From Azolla caroliniana (taxonomy: Eukaryota > Polypodiophyta): 64,000 nucleotides of DNA. The notes under the pieces are model-generated. The model saw only the letters and a list, made by a program, of their open reading frames with translations. It was not told where the DNA came from and made no database searches. Shown here in pieces: positions 11,400 through 21,232 of this stretch; the stretch's first letter is position 1, and each line of letters starts with the position of its first letter. Made by a program: the position numbers and the translations under genes. The DNA lies in the NCBI GenBank assembly GCA_043228905.1, contig JBHGNT010000010.1:9176001-9240000 (forward strand), read 5' to 3'.

Positions 11400-12896
11400 C
11401 GCCGTAATCGTGTTGACGGCGGGCCCCTTGCCCTTGCGTGCTGGGCATTGCGTGGCATAATGTCCGGGTTGTTGACAGATAAAACAAAGGATGCTTGATT
11501 CACCCTTCTCGGCTCCTGCTGGTGTGTGTCGATCCCCTGGTGCGACTTGCTCCTCCTAGTCCGGCCTTGTTTGTCAGAATGCACACGGTGGTTGTTGTTG
11601 GTCCCGTTGTGGTTCTTGGTGTCGCTCATCTCTCGAGCTTTCGTCATAACGCCGGGGATCTCGATATTGCCGCGGCTTCCCATGATAACCATTGAAGCCG
11701 CGAGGTTTGTTTGTCGGCTGGTGATTCTCATAGCGTCGGCCCCCTTTAGCATAACTCGGATGTCCACGATAATCCTCATCCTCTGGCTCGTCTTCCTCGG
11801 AATCGTTGTGATTTCGGCGATTCCGATGGTGCCGGTCGTCCCGTGGGTTGCGATCCATATACCGTGGTCGGTCTTCTTGCCGCCTTTGTTCAGTACGGCG
11901 TGGGGGACGCTGTGTGTCCATGCTGCTGACTGTGGGAGCGGCTCTGTTCAACATATTGTATTCGCATTGTTTGATTGTGTGAGCCTCTGAGTGGCAGATT
12001 GGGCAGTGGATTCGCATGTTGCACTCCACTGCGGAATGCCCCAAGTTCAAGCAAATCGTGCATTGGATTGCATGACGAAACTGGCGTTCCTCGTCCTGGG
12101 GTAACGCTTGTCGTGAGGACATAGAAAACCTTTCTTCCTCATTGTCCAACTCGAGCTATAACGCTCGTTCGATGACCATATCTGTCGTTTCCCCTTTCAC
12201 CCTATTGTTGTTGAGCATTGCTCGGATGGGTCGGCATAATGCTGCCAGAAATGTCTCTCGAGTGTCGTCCTCTGCGGGGCTCCGTTCTAGTTTCCGCCGT
12301 AAATTTTGGAAACGTAAGCTGAAGTCTGCGATCGTCTCGGTCGGCAGTTGCTTAATCGTGTAGAACTGTTTGAGGATTTCGAGTTGTGGAACCCTCCGAT
12401 GGAAGAACCGCAAGAAAGCGGACTGCAGCTGATCGAAGGTTGTGATTGCCGGTAAGTCCATCTGTGAATGCCAAAACGCTGCTCGCCCATCCAATGTTAG
12501 CCTGAACTTTGTCATTTTTGACTGGTGCGCTACCGCCTCCGGAAGGCTCTGTGCCATGTGGTTTGCATTCCAGACATTAAGGAACATGTGAATATGGGTT
12601 GCGGCGTCGGTTTCGCCGTTAAAGCGGGGATAGGCAAAGGCCATGTTGGGGGCTACGGCGGGTCAAGAAAGACCACAGGGTGGCTATGATGAGCGTGCTC
12701 CCCGTGTATTGTCGAGGTGTTTGGAGAGCGAAGAATCACCTTTGTAATCATAGTAGGTAGTACTGAGGTCGCTGAGGCGAGGCTTCTGCCACGCGCGTTC
12801 CTCTGCCTGGCGTGTGACGGACCGTGTGATTGGCCGGTCTTGTCGTGTTGGTTCTCTAGGGCGTCTACGGCTAAACATCCATTCGTCGTTGCTCAT
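11400..12896 (-). pseudogene. gypsy gag with three CCHC zinc knuckles
   Basis: ATG 12896 (MSNDEWMFSRRRPRE) lies 37 bases from the LTR. The gag fold is in 12644-12156 (PRFNGETDAATHIHMFLNVW, WHSQMDLPAITTFDQLQSAF). Then come two adjacent knuckles, CTICLNLGHSAVEC and CPICHSEAHTIKQC (12063-11960), and a third, CFICQQPGHYATQC, near 11447-11490. In-frame stops near 12683, 12662, 12154 and 11572 break it. The three knuckles suggest strong nucleic-acid binding by the capsid protein of the source element. Confidence 0.82.
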
Positions 12897-12910
12897 CTGT
12901 GAGAAGACAC

Positions 12911-12928
12911 AGATCACCAAGCGTGCCA
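12911..12928 (-). promoter_or_regulatory. gypsy primer-binding site
   Basis: On the minus strand, 4 bases after the 5' LTR end (TAACA), reads TGGCACGCTTGGTGATC. A PBS should start with TGG (complement of the tRNA CCA end) at this spot. The matching tRNA was not identified. Confidence 0.5.
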
Positions 12929-12932
12929 AAAG

Positions 12933-13370
12933 TGTTACCGATTAGGAACACGATCTTCGGTCAGTCCTTCGACCTAGACCTCCAAGTGATTGTGGAACAA
13001 CGAATGGGGCATCTATGCGTAATGCATAGGGGAACGTTCCCCGTAACCTATCAGTGTATAAGGGAGATGGCTACAACCAACTCCTTAGCAATGGTTACAC
13101 TTACATTCTTACACGCTCAAGTATTCCAAACACACAGTAGATTAACCGTAGCTATACACAGACTTTCAGAGAAGATAGAATTCTATTACGATACGCTTCT
13201 TTATACTCAAAAATTACACGCTCCCTCTATCAAAGGTTTTCTGCCCTTTATATACGCAAGGTCTATTTAGCCGTTCACGCTTCCAACGTGAACCGTTACA
13301 TGCGTTATGATCTTATATTATTTCTTATGCCTACGCTCTTGTCCGTCGGTTACTATTCCGGCGGACAACA
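12933..13370 (-). repeat. gypsy 5' LTR (right copy)
   Basis: 438 bases, plus-strand ends TGTTACCG and GGACAACA, i.e. a TGTT/AACA terminal inverted pair. TATATAAAG reads on the minus strand near 13250-13258. It is flanked by GACGC at 13371-13375, matching GACGT at 4833-4837, the expected 5-bp target duplication with one change. Confidence 0.88.
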
Positions 13371-13605
13371 GACGCGGCAAAAGAAGCTTTATGGCTCGGT
13401 CGGCTGGCGCACACGTTTCAACAAGTCAACCTTGAGTCGGCTCCAGTTGTCTACAACGATAGTCAGGGTGTTGTTGCTTTGTCAAAGAATCCGGTTCACC
13501 ACAATGCCTCCAAGCATATCGACGTTCGATATCACTTCGTTCGGGACTGCATCATTTCAGGGAAAATCGGTCTCGAGAAAATATCCACTTCTCCTGTAAG
13601 TACTG
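13371..13605 (+). pseudogene. copia-1 RNase H C-terminal part
   Basis: Resumes exactly where 4837 stopped: AAKEALWLGRLAHTFQQ, then [39 protein letters not shown] and LEKISTSP. These are the conserved end of copia RNase H ([16 protein letters not shown]). No polypurine tract or 3' LTR follows; the sequence becomes gypsy-like at about 13606. Confidence 0.85.
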
Positions 13606-14560
13606 ATCGACCTCTTCATTAGCCAATCCTTCAAGCATGTTGACACATTCCACATACAACGGTGTCAGCTCCTTGCTGGTACTCAAACGTAGTTGTCTAG
13701 GTACTCGTACTTTCGCTTTGCCGCGCTGGAAAGTAATTATGTTTTTCCGCTAGTTTTGCTTGATGTGCGTTGTTTTTAGCCAATGGGCGGCCCAGCAACA
13801 TTGGGTATGCCCCTTGTGCATTGAGTTGGAGGACTACTACCGAAATGTGCAATGCGTGACACCAAATCTCGTATCAATCCGGTAGGTCTTACTGAGCTTG
13901 TGTCCACCATCCGGAGCCAAAACGAGCACGGCTCCCAGTCCTGGATCCCCAGGGTATTACAAGTTCGGAGGCTAATCACGTTCACGCCGGATCCTCCGTC
14001 TAGGGTTTAGCTCTCGTCCCTTGACGATGGCTGTGATAGCCGGACTGCTCGTGTCCACTACTGTCGGTCCTTCCTCCAGATTAGAAAAGAACGCCGGAGC
14101 TGGTGGCGTGTTGACCGTAGTCATTCCCGTCTTTAGTCCTTCCGTAAACCGAGGTACTAACTGCAATAGCCAACCTAATGGTAGCGTGATTTAGCATTCT
14201 TGCAATGCTTGCCATGTTGGGTTTTCCGCCTGGCTATTGCCGTTGGGCTCCTCTGGATTCTCTTTTTGTTGTTCCAGTTCTGCCACATTCTACTCATTTG
14301 CCTTCTTTACCCATTCAGTGGCCTGCTTCCAGATGGCTTCTTGGGTTTCCCACTCCGTTGCTTTTCCTTTTGACCTCGTGGTCACTTATTCTATGTCCGC
14401 GACTTCCGCTACCACCATGTTTACCGTTGGTTACTTATCATAGCTTTTCGCCGGACATTGGTTACTGTAGTGTCCCTCTTGTCGGCAATAGTAGGAGTAA
14501 GCCTTCCGGGTGTTGTTGGATTCTGCTTTCACTCCGGCACTTTGTTGTTATATAAAGGTT
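13606..14560 (-). pseudogene. second gypsy relic: gag end and protease
   Basis: Minus-strand fragment related to, but diverged from, the 4838-13370 element. MQLVPRFTEGLKTGMTT (14166 down) parallels LQLVPRFRQTMEERVTG of that element, TVVDTSSPAITAIVKG parallels VVDHHNPAITLILHG, and VISLRTCNTLGIQ with MVDTSSVRPTGLIR parallels its protease end. A zinc-knuckle trace (YCRQEGHYSNQC) is near 14450-14500. No LTR is attached. Frameshifts and stops are frequent. Confidence 0.75.
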
Positions 14561-14600
14561 CGGCTCATATCTCTCTCTATCCCTCTCTGTCCCTTTCCGG

Positions 14601-14684
14601 AATAGCTATTTTTCCTTAGTGTTTAAGGGTGACATAAGATCGCCTACATTCATGTGTGTGTGGTTTCGAAATCCCACACCCAAC
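14601..14684 (+). repeat. tRNA-Leu-like unit 1 (beta, degraded)
   Basis: AATAGCTATTTTTCCTTAGT start, TAAGATCGCC anticodon arm, GGTTTCGAAATCCCAC T arm with an insertion in the B box. It is followed by the (TC)n tract 14702-14748. Confidence 0.55.
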
Positions 14685-14697
14685 ATAGTCATTGGTC

Positions 14698-14751
<54 letters not shown>

Positions 14752-14808
14752 CGTGGTCATTACCATTTTCCTTTACATAGTTTTTAGAGGATGACTGTTT
14801 TGGTAAAA

Positions 14809-14890
14809 GTTGGTTTTCGACAGTGGTTTACGGTAGGGATTTAAGGTCGCCCATATTCAACTCCGCGTGGGTTTGAACCCCACAACCAGC
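14809..14890 (+). repeat. tRNA-Leu-like unit 2 (alpha, degraded)
   Basis: GTTGGTTTT acceptor start; T arm GTGGGTTTGAACCCCAC intact; 3' acceptor AACCAGC. The anticodon arm reads TTTAAGGTCG, so the stem is damaged. Confidence 0.55.
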
Positions 14891-15036
14891 ATCATCATCC
14901 ATCTATGTAGTTATCTTTCTCTCTCTCTTTTCTTGTGGTCATTTCCATATTTCCTTTATTTAGTCTATAGATAAATAGCTTTTCTGTAAAGGTTTCGGGC
15001 TCATATCTTTGTCCTTCTCTATTTCTTTCTCAAATA

Positions 15037-15115
15037 GATAGCTTGCCTTGGTGGTTAAGCACGACTTAAGATCGCCCGCACTCAAGTATGTGTGTCTTTG
15101 AACCCCACAAGCAAC
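15037..15115 (+). repeat. tRNA-Leu-like unit 3 (beta), LINE insertion host
   Basis: GATAGCTTGCCTTGGTGGTTAAGC, anticodon arm CGACTTAAGATCGCCC, B box TTTGAACCCCAC. Its (TC)n spacer (15132-15180) is where the LINE begins. The spacer resumes after the LINE at about 19807 with TTATCATGGTCATTACC. Confidence 0.65.
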
Positions 15116-15128
15116 ATCTTTATCTAGC

Positions 15129-15182
<54 letters not shown>

Positions 15183-15436
15183 AAAGCTCTTTGTAAGTTC
15201 ACTCCGGCTATCGTTTTCTACATTCTATAGCTCGTTGGAAGTCTCTTTGAGAGAGCAATGTTCATTTACTGAATTTTGTTACCATGGCGAGAAGTTATGA
15301 GCATTTTCATCCGCAGCCATCTTTGCCCCACGGTTCCTCAAACGGAAGGAAGATTTTGAAACCCTAAATCAAGTGAAAGGTACATTCTCTCTCCTTCCCT
15401 CTTTGTCTCTCTTTTCCCATAGGGTTTGTCCCTACA

Positions 15437-16305
15437 ATGGCAAATACTCGTAAAACCGCTACAAAGTTCGGGGGTATGATTGATAATGAGCCAAGATCAC
15501 CAACAAATCTCGATTCTAATGCAATGGACAAAATGCTTATGAGTCACTTGATTTCTCTTCAAGAAAGCATAAACAAGCAAGGTGAAGAGATTAGGATGTT
15601 AATGAAAGAGAATACTAAGCTCCAAAGTGTTATCATAGAGAATGAAAGTCTTAAACAAGTGGTTGCAAAACTTCAAGAAGAGATTCAAGAATGTAAAAGA
15701 GCTTCTTTTGAAACAAATGAGCGCCTTAACAAGATTGAGTTAAAGGAAGCATTAAAAGAAGAAAAATTGGACACGATGAGGCGGAATGTAAGTGAGAAGA
15801 AAAAAGTATGTACAACGAAGTCATGGAACTATGTATGTGGCGGGGATATGTTATCAAACTCATCTAATATGCATGTGATGCATCAAGAGAAGAATATAGA
15901 AAGCATAGATGTCCGAGAATTGAAAGAACGTGAACGACGATCAAAGAACATTGTCGTCCGTGGGATTAAAGAAGAGAGTATGGAAACACCCACATCCCTT
16001 GGAAAGGCCATTAGTGAATTTTTTAGCATGCATTATGGGATGTCAGATGTGAATGTATATGGGGCACACCAAGTTGGGAAACATAGTGTTACTCACTTCG
16101 GAGAAAGGCCTATTTATGCACAATGACAGATTATACAAAGCGGCGAATCATACTTGAAAATAGTTGGGTATACCTCAAAGGTACACAATGCTTTGTTAGT
16201 GAAGATCGTACTATCTCACAGCAAAATGCTCGTCGTAAAGCATATGAAGAAAGATTGAAAAACAAGGTTAAGGATGTGCCTAAAGATGGAAATGTAGGCA
16301 AATAG
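15437..16305 (+). pseudogene. LINE ORF1, coiled-coil RNA-binding protein (one frameshift)
   Basis: ATG 15437 (MANTRKTATKFGGMIDNE). Residues ~35-115 form a long coiled coil (LISLQESINKQGEEIRML, VVAKLQEEIQECKR). A domain beginning RRSKNIVVRGIKEE (near 15935) runs through VYGAHQVGKHS to RPIYAQ at 16124. There a single-base loss gives TGA, overlapping an ATG (ATGA, 16123-16126), and the frame continues as DYTKRRIILENSWVYLKGTQ to TAG 16303-16305. Coiled coil plus RPI(I)...KRRIIL...LKG resembles vertebrate L1 ORF1p (transposase-22 type). It has no CCHC knuckle, which most angiosperm L1 ORF1 proteins have. ORF1p would coat LINE RNA. Confidence 0.75.
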
Positions 16306-16311
16306 GGACAC

Positions 16312-19300
16312 GTGATCTATGAGACTAACCCGCGCCTTTTACGACTATGCTTTTGGAATTGCAATGGATACCCATGGAATGCGGGATTTGGCATAAAAGA
16401 GTTCACTGATGATTCGGATATCACACTTCTTGTTGAAACATGGGAGCATGATACTCAAAGGATTCAAGGTTTAGGAAACTATAATGTACACTCTTTGATA
16501 TGAAAGAAAAATCCAAGACAAAGAAGAGGACAAGGAGGGGTGGCATGTTTGATTAAGAAGGTAATAGAGAAATATGTGTCAATCCTAAAAATTGATGAAA
16601 ATAAATGCTACATATGGCTCAAAATAGAAACACCTCATGATTTGCCCACTTTTGTAGTTGGATGTTACATTCCTCATCAAGATTCTAACTTTTATGCTTG
16701 TTTGGATAAAGATCAACCGTTTGCCAATCTAGAAGATGATATTGCTTATTTCAAATCCAAAGGGGAAGTTATTGTCTTTGGTGACATGAATGCTCGTACA
16801 AGAAGTTTCCAACTTGATTCACAAGAATCTTTCATGCCACATATATCAAGGATGCAAGAGGATATGCAAATGTATAACCGCTCTTCTAGTGATGAAAACG
16901 ATCCGGACCAATTTGGGAAGTTACTCCTACAAATGTGCAATAGTACCAGATTGCTTATTGCAAATGGTATTTCCTTATGGACCAACACTAATGGTTTTAC
17001 ATGTAGAAAACACAACGGAAATAGTGTGATTGATTATGTGCAACTTTCTGAAGGTATTTTGGATCATATACATAAATTCTCACTTGGTGAATGGACACCG
17101 GAATCCGATCATAGGACTTTATGTATTGATCTCAAATGTATGCATAGGTTTGATTGTGAGAAGGCTATTGAAGATAATAAACAACCACACTTGAGCATGA
17201 ACCTTAAGCGAGCACCCATGTATTCCAAGATGGTTGAGGATATGCTACAAATGATAAAGATACAACATGGTGCCACACTAGAATGCAAATGGGAAGCTTT
17301 CAAGAAATTCATTCTCTCATGTACAAACAAATTTTTTGGAAATGCACCAAGAAACTTAGGAAAAAATGGTTTGATAAAGAATGTCGTGAAGCTCGAAAGT
17401 GCCTTATGGTTTTGGATATAGTTAAGGATAAAGAGAATTACCAAAAGCATTTGCATGAGTATAAAAGGCTTATTCAAAGAAAGAGAAGAATATGGGAAGT
17501 TACTCAACAATTTATCCAAACACAAGAGAAAGCACATGCATGTGCTAAATTTTGGGGAAATCTAAAGGGAAAACGTGTTGAGAGTTATGGTGACTTAACT
17601 CTTCACGACTTGTCTATGCATTGTAAGAATTTAGATGAGTTATCTCTTGCCGGAAAGATGATGTGTTATGGTTCTCTTTCACATATGCCTCCCTTCTTTA
17701 CAATTGAAGATATATGCATAGGACTTAAGAAATTGGCCTCTTGAAAGGCAAGCGATCTTCAATGTATAAAGGCTGAAATGCTCAAATGGACGAGAAAGGA
17801 AGCACATATATGGATAAGCGATATGTTTAATGATGCATTGCAACATGGTATGCCATACGATTGGACTACAAATTGGATCAAACATTTACATAAAGGTGGA
17901 GATATAAATAATGTAAACAACTATCAAACCATCATGGTTGGCTCATTAATGGCAAAACTATTTGGATGTATAATGGAATCAAAGATAAGTGTATGGGCTG
18001 AAAAAAGTGGTAAGAGAGCTTATGGACAAGCTGGCTTTCGGAAACACCATAGCACCATTGATCACCATAGCACCATTGATCACCTTATCACCCTTCGAGT
18101 ATTAATGGAGGAAAGTCGCCTTAGGAGTAAAGGTTTATATTGTTGCTTTGTAGACTTCAAGAAAGCTTTTGATATGGTACCTCATGAGCATCTTTGGAGG
18201 CGAATGGAAGAACTTGAGGTGCCAAGTGAATATATGCTTGCAATTTCCCGAATTTATGAGAAGGTTATATGTTGTGTGTGCATGAGAGATAAACTTTCAG
18301 ATTTTTTCAAAAGCACTATTGGTGTTAAGCAAGGATGCCCACTCTCACCAACACTATTTGGTCTATGCATTGATGAATTGGAAGAAATGGTTACCAAGTT
18401 TGCAAAGGAAGAATGTGTTGAAGAAGTTGCCATTCGGAATGTTGTGATTATGCTTTTGCTATATGCAGATGATGTAGTGCTTTTTGCAAATACTTTAGGA
18501 GATGCACAAAAGCTTATGAAGGCATTGGAAAAGTTTTGCATGCATGCTAAATTAAGTGTCAATAGCTCTAAAACAAAGATTATGCTTGTGAAGAGCCAAA
18601 AAAGAGATAAACCATGCATTATGTACAACAATGAGCCACTTGAATGTGTGGAAAGCTTCAAATATCTTGGCCTTGAAGTTCCTTCAAATCATAGATGGAA
18701 TGAATGTGCTACACGCCGCTTAGAGGCGGGCAAACGAGCATACTATGCATTTGAGAACACATGCAATCTTGTAGATATTAAGTGTTGGGTACTCATGAAA
18801 TATCTTTTCGACACTTTGGTGACACCGGTTCTTCTCTATGGGGTGGAAGTATGGGGCGGTAGCATCCCTAAATCTATGTGGAAAGACTTTAAAAATGTCC
18901 AAAAGCATTTTCTTACCAAGTTTCTACAAGTTAAGAAACAAACGCCCTACACCCTCCTCCTCCTTGAGACGGGATCGCTTCCCATTGAGATCATGGCCAT
19001 GGAAAGGGTTGTTGAATACATGCTTCAGGTTCAAAAAAGTCCCTCACATCGACTTCCTAGAATTGCGTGGGAAGCAAGCAAAAAGATCCAAAAGACACAT
19101 AAAAGCAAAATTTTGTGTTCCGGTTGGATGCAAGATATAGAAAAATGGTTTGGTAGGTGGGATGCGAGACACTTGCTTCATGATGCATCATTAGATTCCT
19201 CTGTAAATGAGGCATTTTTGCAACGCCAATGTATCATGACATGGGACAAATGTGGAGGCTCACGCTTCACACATTATACTGCACATGTTGCACCTAACTA

Positions 19301-19685
19301 CAAAACCATATTCTTTGCGGAACGGGGAAATCGTACACATCCATACATGTTAGAGCCCATACCGTTATCTGCCATTAGAACCATTGCTTCCATGCGACTT
19401 AGCTCACATGCATTGCAATATGAAACAGGGCATTGGGGTACAAGTGATGAGAGTGGTCGGCTATGCACACTTTGCCCTAAACAAGTTCGTGAGTCTGAGT
19501 ATCACACTTTGATACAATGCTCTACCTTTGATCATATTTGACCATGCTTTCCACATCTCTTCGATCGAGCCCAATCTTTGCATGAATTCCTCTCACAACC
19601 ACAATGTGCACTCTCGATTGTAACATTCATTGGTAAAGTTCTTGAACATCGAGAGTCACTACTCACTTTCACACGTATCACGTGA
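16312..19685 (+). pseudogene. LINE ORF2: endonuclease, reverse transcriptase, zinc motif
   Basis: APE-type endonuclease at 16312-17120: LCFWNCNGY, LLVETWEHD, GCYIPHQD, VFGDMNARTR, SVIDYV and ESDHRTL, with all catalytic blocks recognisable. RT at about 17880-18700: AYGQAGFRKHHSTIDH, CCFVDFKKAFDMVPHEHLW, GVKQGCPLSPTLFGL and YADD at 18462-18473. A C-terminal zinc motif CTLCPKQ...HTLIQC is near 19466-19520. Breaks: TGA 16501-16503, a frameshift near 17345, TGA 17742-17744 and TGA 19539-19541; after the last, coding similarity continues to TGA 19683-19685. An 18-bp tandem duplication (HSTIDH twice, 18044-18081) lies in RT. No RNase H domain was seen. Confidence 0.82.
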
Positions 19686-19740
19686 AATGTAATATTTTTG
19701 GTCTCATAGGTCATATTTGACCTCCAAAGACGATAATATA

Positions 19741-19806
19741 ATATAATCTATCTATCTATCTATCTATCTATCTCTCTTCCTCTCCCTCTCCCTCTCTCTC
19801 TCTCTT
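19741..19806 (+). repeat. (TATC)n LINE tail passing into (TC)n
   Basis: CTATCTATC repeats directly after the LINE 3' end, then TCTCTTCCTCTCCC and pure TC. The TATC part is the LINE tail; the TC part belongs to the interrupted tRNA-like spacer. Confidence 0.7.
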
Positions 19807-19903
19807 ATCATGGTCATTACCATTTTCCTTTAGTTAGTTTTTAGGGGCTGCGTTCGGGCTCATCTCTTTCTCTCTCTCTCCATCTTTATTTTTCTCTCTA
19901 ATT

Positions 19904-19987
19904 GTTAGTTTGCCAGAGTGGTTAAAGGGAGTGGCTTAAGATCGCTTGCATTCAACTGTGCATGTGGGTTCGAACTGCACAATCAAT
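19904..19987 (+). repeat. tRNA-Leu-like unit 4 (alpha)
   Basis: GTTAGTTTGCCAGAGTGGTT start, GTGGCTTAAGATCGCTT arm, T arm GTGGGTTCGAACTGCAC with two changes, 3' end AATCAAT. Confidence 0.6.
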
Positions 19988-20116
19988 GTCATCATCCATC
20001 TATGTAGTTATCTCTCTTATCATGGACATTACTATTTTGCTTTAGTTAGTTTTTCGAGGCTGACCTTGTTTGTAAACGTTTAGCCTCATCTCTCTCTCTC
20101 CCTTTTTCTTTCTCCA

Positions 20117-20201
20117 ATAGTTTCTTTGCGTGAGTGGTTAAGTGGAGCAACTTAAGATAGCTTGTATTCAAGTGTGTGTCGGTTCTAACCCCACAACCAA
20201 C
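20117..20201 (+). repeat. tRNA-Leu-like unit 5 (alpha, degraded)
   Basis: TTTGCGTGAGTGGTTAAG A box, CTTAAGATAG loop region, GGTTCTAACCCCACAACCAA T arm and acceptor. Confidence 0.55.
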
Positions 20202-20346
20202 ATTATCATCTATCTATGCAGTTATCTTTCACTCTCTCTTTTCTTATGGTCATTACCATTTTTCCTTTATTTAGTTTCTAGATACCGACCTTTTTTGTAA
20301 AGGTTCGGGCTCGTCTCTTCTTCCTTGTCTGTTTCTTTCTCGAATA

Positions 20347-20423
20347 GCTAGCTTGCCTTATTGGTTAAGCCCAACTTAAGATCGTCCGCACTCAAGTGTG
20401 TGACTTCCAACATCACAACCAAC
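20347..20423 (+). repeat. tRNA-Leu-like unit 6 (beta)
   Basis: GCTAGCTTGCCTTATTGGTT start and CTTAAGATCGTCCGC arm. The B box is destroyed (CTTCCAACATCAC), and the 3' acceptor AACCAAC is kept. It is followed by (TC)n at about 20458-20516. Confidence 0.55.
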
Positions 20424-20450
20424 ATCGTCATCCATCTATTTCTTTGTCTT

Positions 20451-20519
<69 letters not shown>

Positions 20520-20638
20520 TCCTGCACATTCCCATTTTCCTTCACCTAGTTTTTAAGAGCGGACAATTTTTTTTTAAGTTCGGGCTCATCTCTCTCTCTC
20601 TCCCTCTCCCTCTCGCACTTTGTTATTTTTTTGGAATT

Positions 20639-20720
20639 GTTGGTTTGCAGGAGTAGTTAAGGGGAGCGACTTAAGATCTCTACCATTCAAGTGCGCATGG
20701 GTTCGAACCCCACACCAAAC
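20639..20720 (+). repeat. tRNA-Leu-like unit 7 (alpha)
   Basis: GTTGGTTTGCAGGAGTAGTT; GCGACTTAAGATCTCTACC arm with a damaged 3' stem; B box GGGTTCGAACCCCAC intact; acceptor ACCAAAC. Confidence 0.6.
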
Positions 20721-21013
20721 ATCATCATCTAGCTATCTAAGAGTTATCTTTCTCTCTCTCTCTTTTCTTGTGGTCATTACCATTTTTCCTTTATTCTCTT
20801 TTCTTGTGGTTCGGTTAGGTTTCAACTTTTCCCTAAACGGTTTTCGTTTAAATAGTTTAGTTTACCTTTTCTTAAATGGTTTGCTTTAATGGCTTGAAAG
20901 TCCATAAACAGTTTGGTTTGGTTTTTGCTTTATATAAATGGTTCGGTTCAATTCAGTTTGGTTTCAAGGCAAAGAAATAGAATTGAACCGAAACTGAACC
21001 GGGCCCATTGTTA

Positions 21014-21081
21014 TTAGTGGTTAAGGGCGACTTAAGATGGCCTGCACTCAAGTGTGTGTAGCTTAGAACCCCACAACCAAC
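21014..21081 (+). repeat. tRNA-Leu-like unit 8 (beta, 5' cut by element)
   Basis: Begins inside the A box at TTAGTGGTTAAGG, directly after the element end GGGCCCATTG at 21010; anticodon arm CGACTTAAGATGG; 3' end CCCCACAACCAAC. Confidence 0.6.
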
Positions 21082-21232
21082 ATAGGCATCAGTCTATTTC
21101 TCTCTCTCTCTCTCCTATCGTGGACATTACTATTTTGCTTTAGTTAGTTTTTAGGGTCTTACCTTTTTCGTAAACTTTCAACCTCATCTCTCTCTCTCTC
21201 TCTCTTACGCTCTTTGGTTTTTTTCTTTAGTG

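Larger units (their letters stand above)
4838..13370 (-). mobile_element. Ty3/gypsy LTR retrotransposon, integrase-deleted, with accessory ORF
   Basis: Minus-strand element with LTRs at 12933-13370 (5') and 4838-5246 (3'), inserted in copia-1 RNase H. Gag-pol order is gag, protease, RT, RNase H, integrase remnant (12896 down to 8217), all in a single frame. A further ORF lies between integrase and the 3' LTR. The RT signature FLDDF in place of YVDDI and the extra 3' ORF resemble the Tat/Athila group, but that placement is an inference. The LTRs differ at roughly 7% of aligned positions by eye, so the insertion is not recent. Confidence 0.88.
411..13605 (+). mobile_element. copia-1: decayed Ty1/copia element split by a gypsy insertion
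   Basis: Order PBS, gag, protease, integrase, RT, RNase H on the plus strand, as in Ty1/copia. RNase H breaks off at 4837 and resumes at 13371, with the minus-strand gypsy element 4838-13370 in between. The junction carries the target duplication GACGT (4833-4837) / GACGC (13371-13375). The 3' LTR is missing: after about 13605 the sequence turns into an unrelated gypsy relic. The coding frame has roughly a dozen stops, nearly all TAG or TGA. Confidence 0.85.
15181..19770 (+). mobile_element. LINE (non-LTR retrotransposon), near full length
   Basis: About 4.6 kb: a 5' leader (15181-15436), ORF1 (15437-16305, coiled coil), ORF2 (16312-19685, endonuclease, RT, zinc motif), a short 3' untranslated end and a (TATC)n tail at 19741-19770. 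It interrupts the (TC)n of a tRNA-like unit: the left flank is (TC)n, and the right flank continues (TC)n and then the usual spacer. Because the target is itself (TC)n, exact target duplications cannot be read. ORF1 and ORF2 share a frame apart from one TAG. Confidence 0.85.

Noticed and set aside
9430-11498. Plus-strand frames of 80-154 codons
   Set aside because: Antisense to gypsy gag-pol, whose minus-strand motifs are unambiguous.
15088-15300. Ser/Leu-rich frame after the (TC)n tract
   Set aside because: Translation of (TC)n; no coding signal before or after it.
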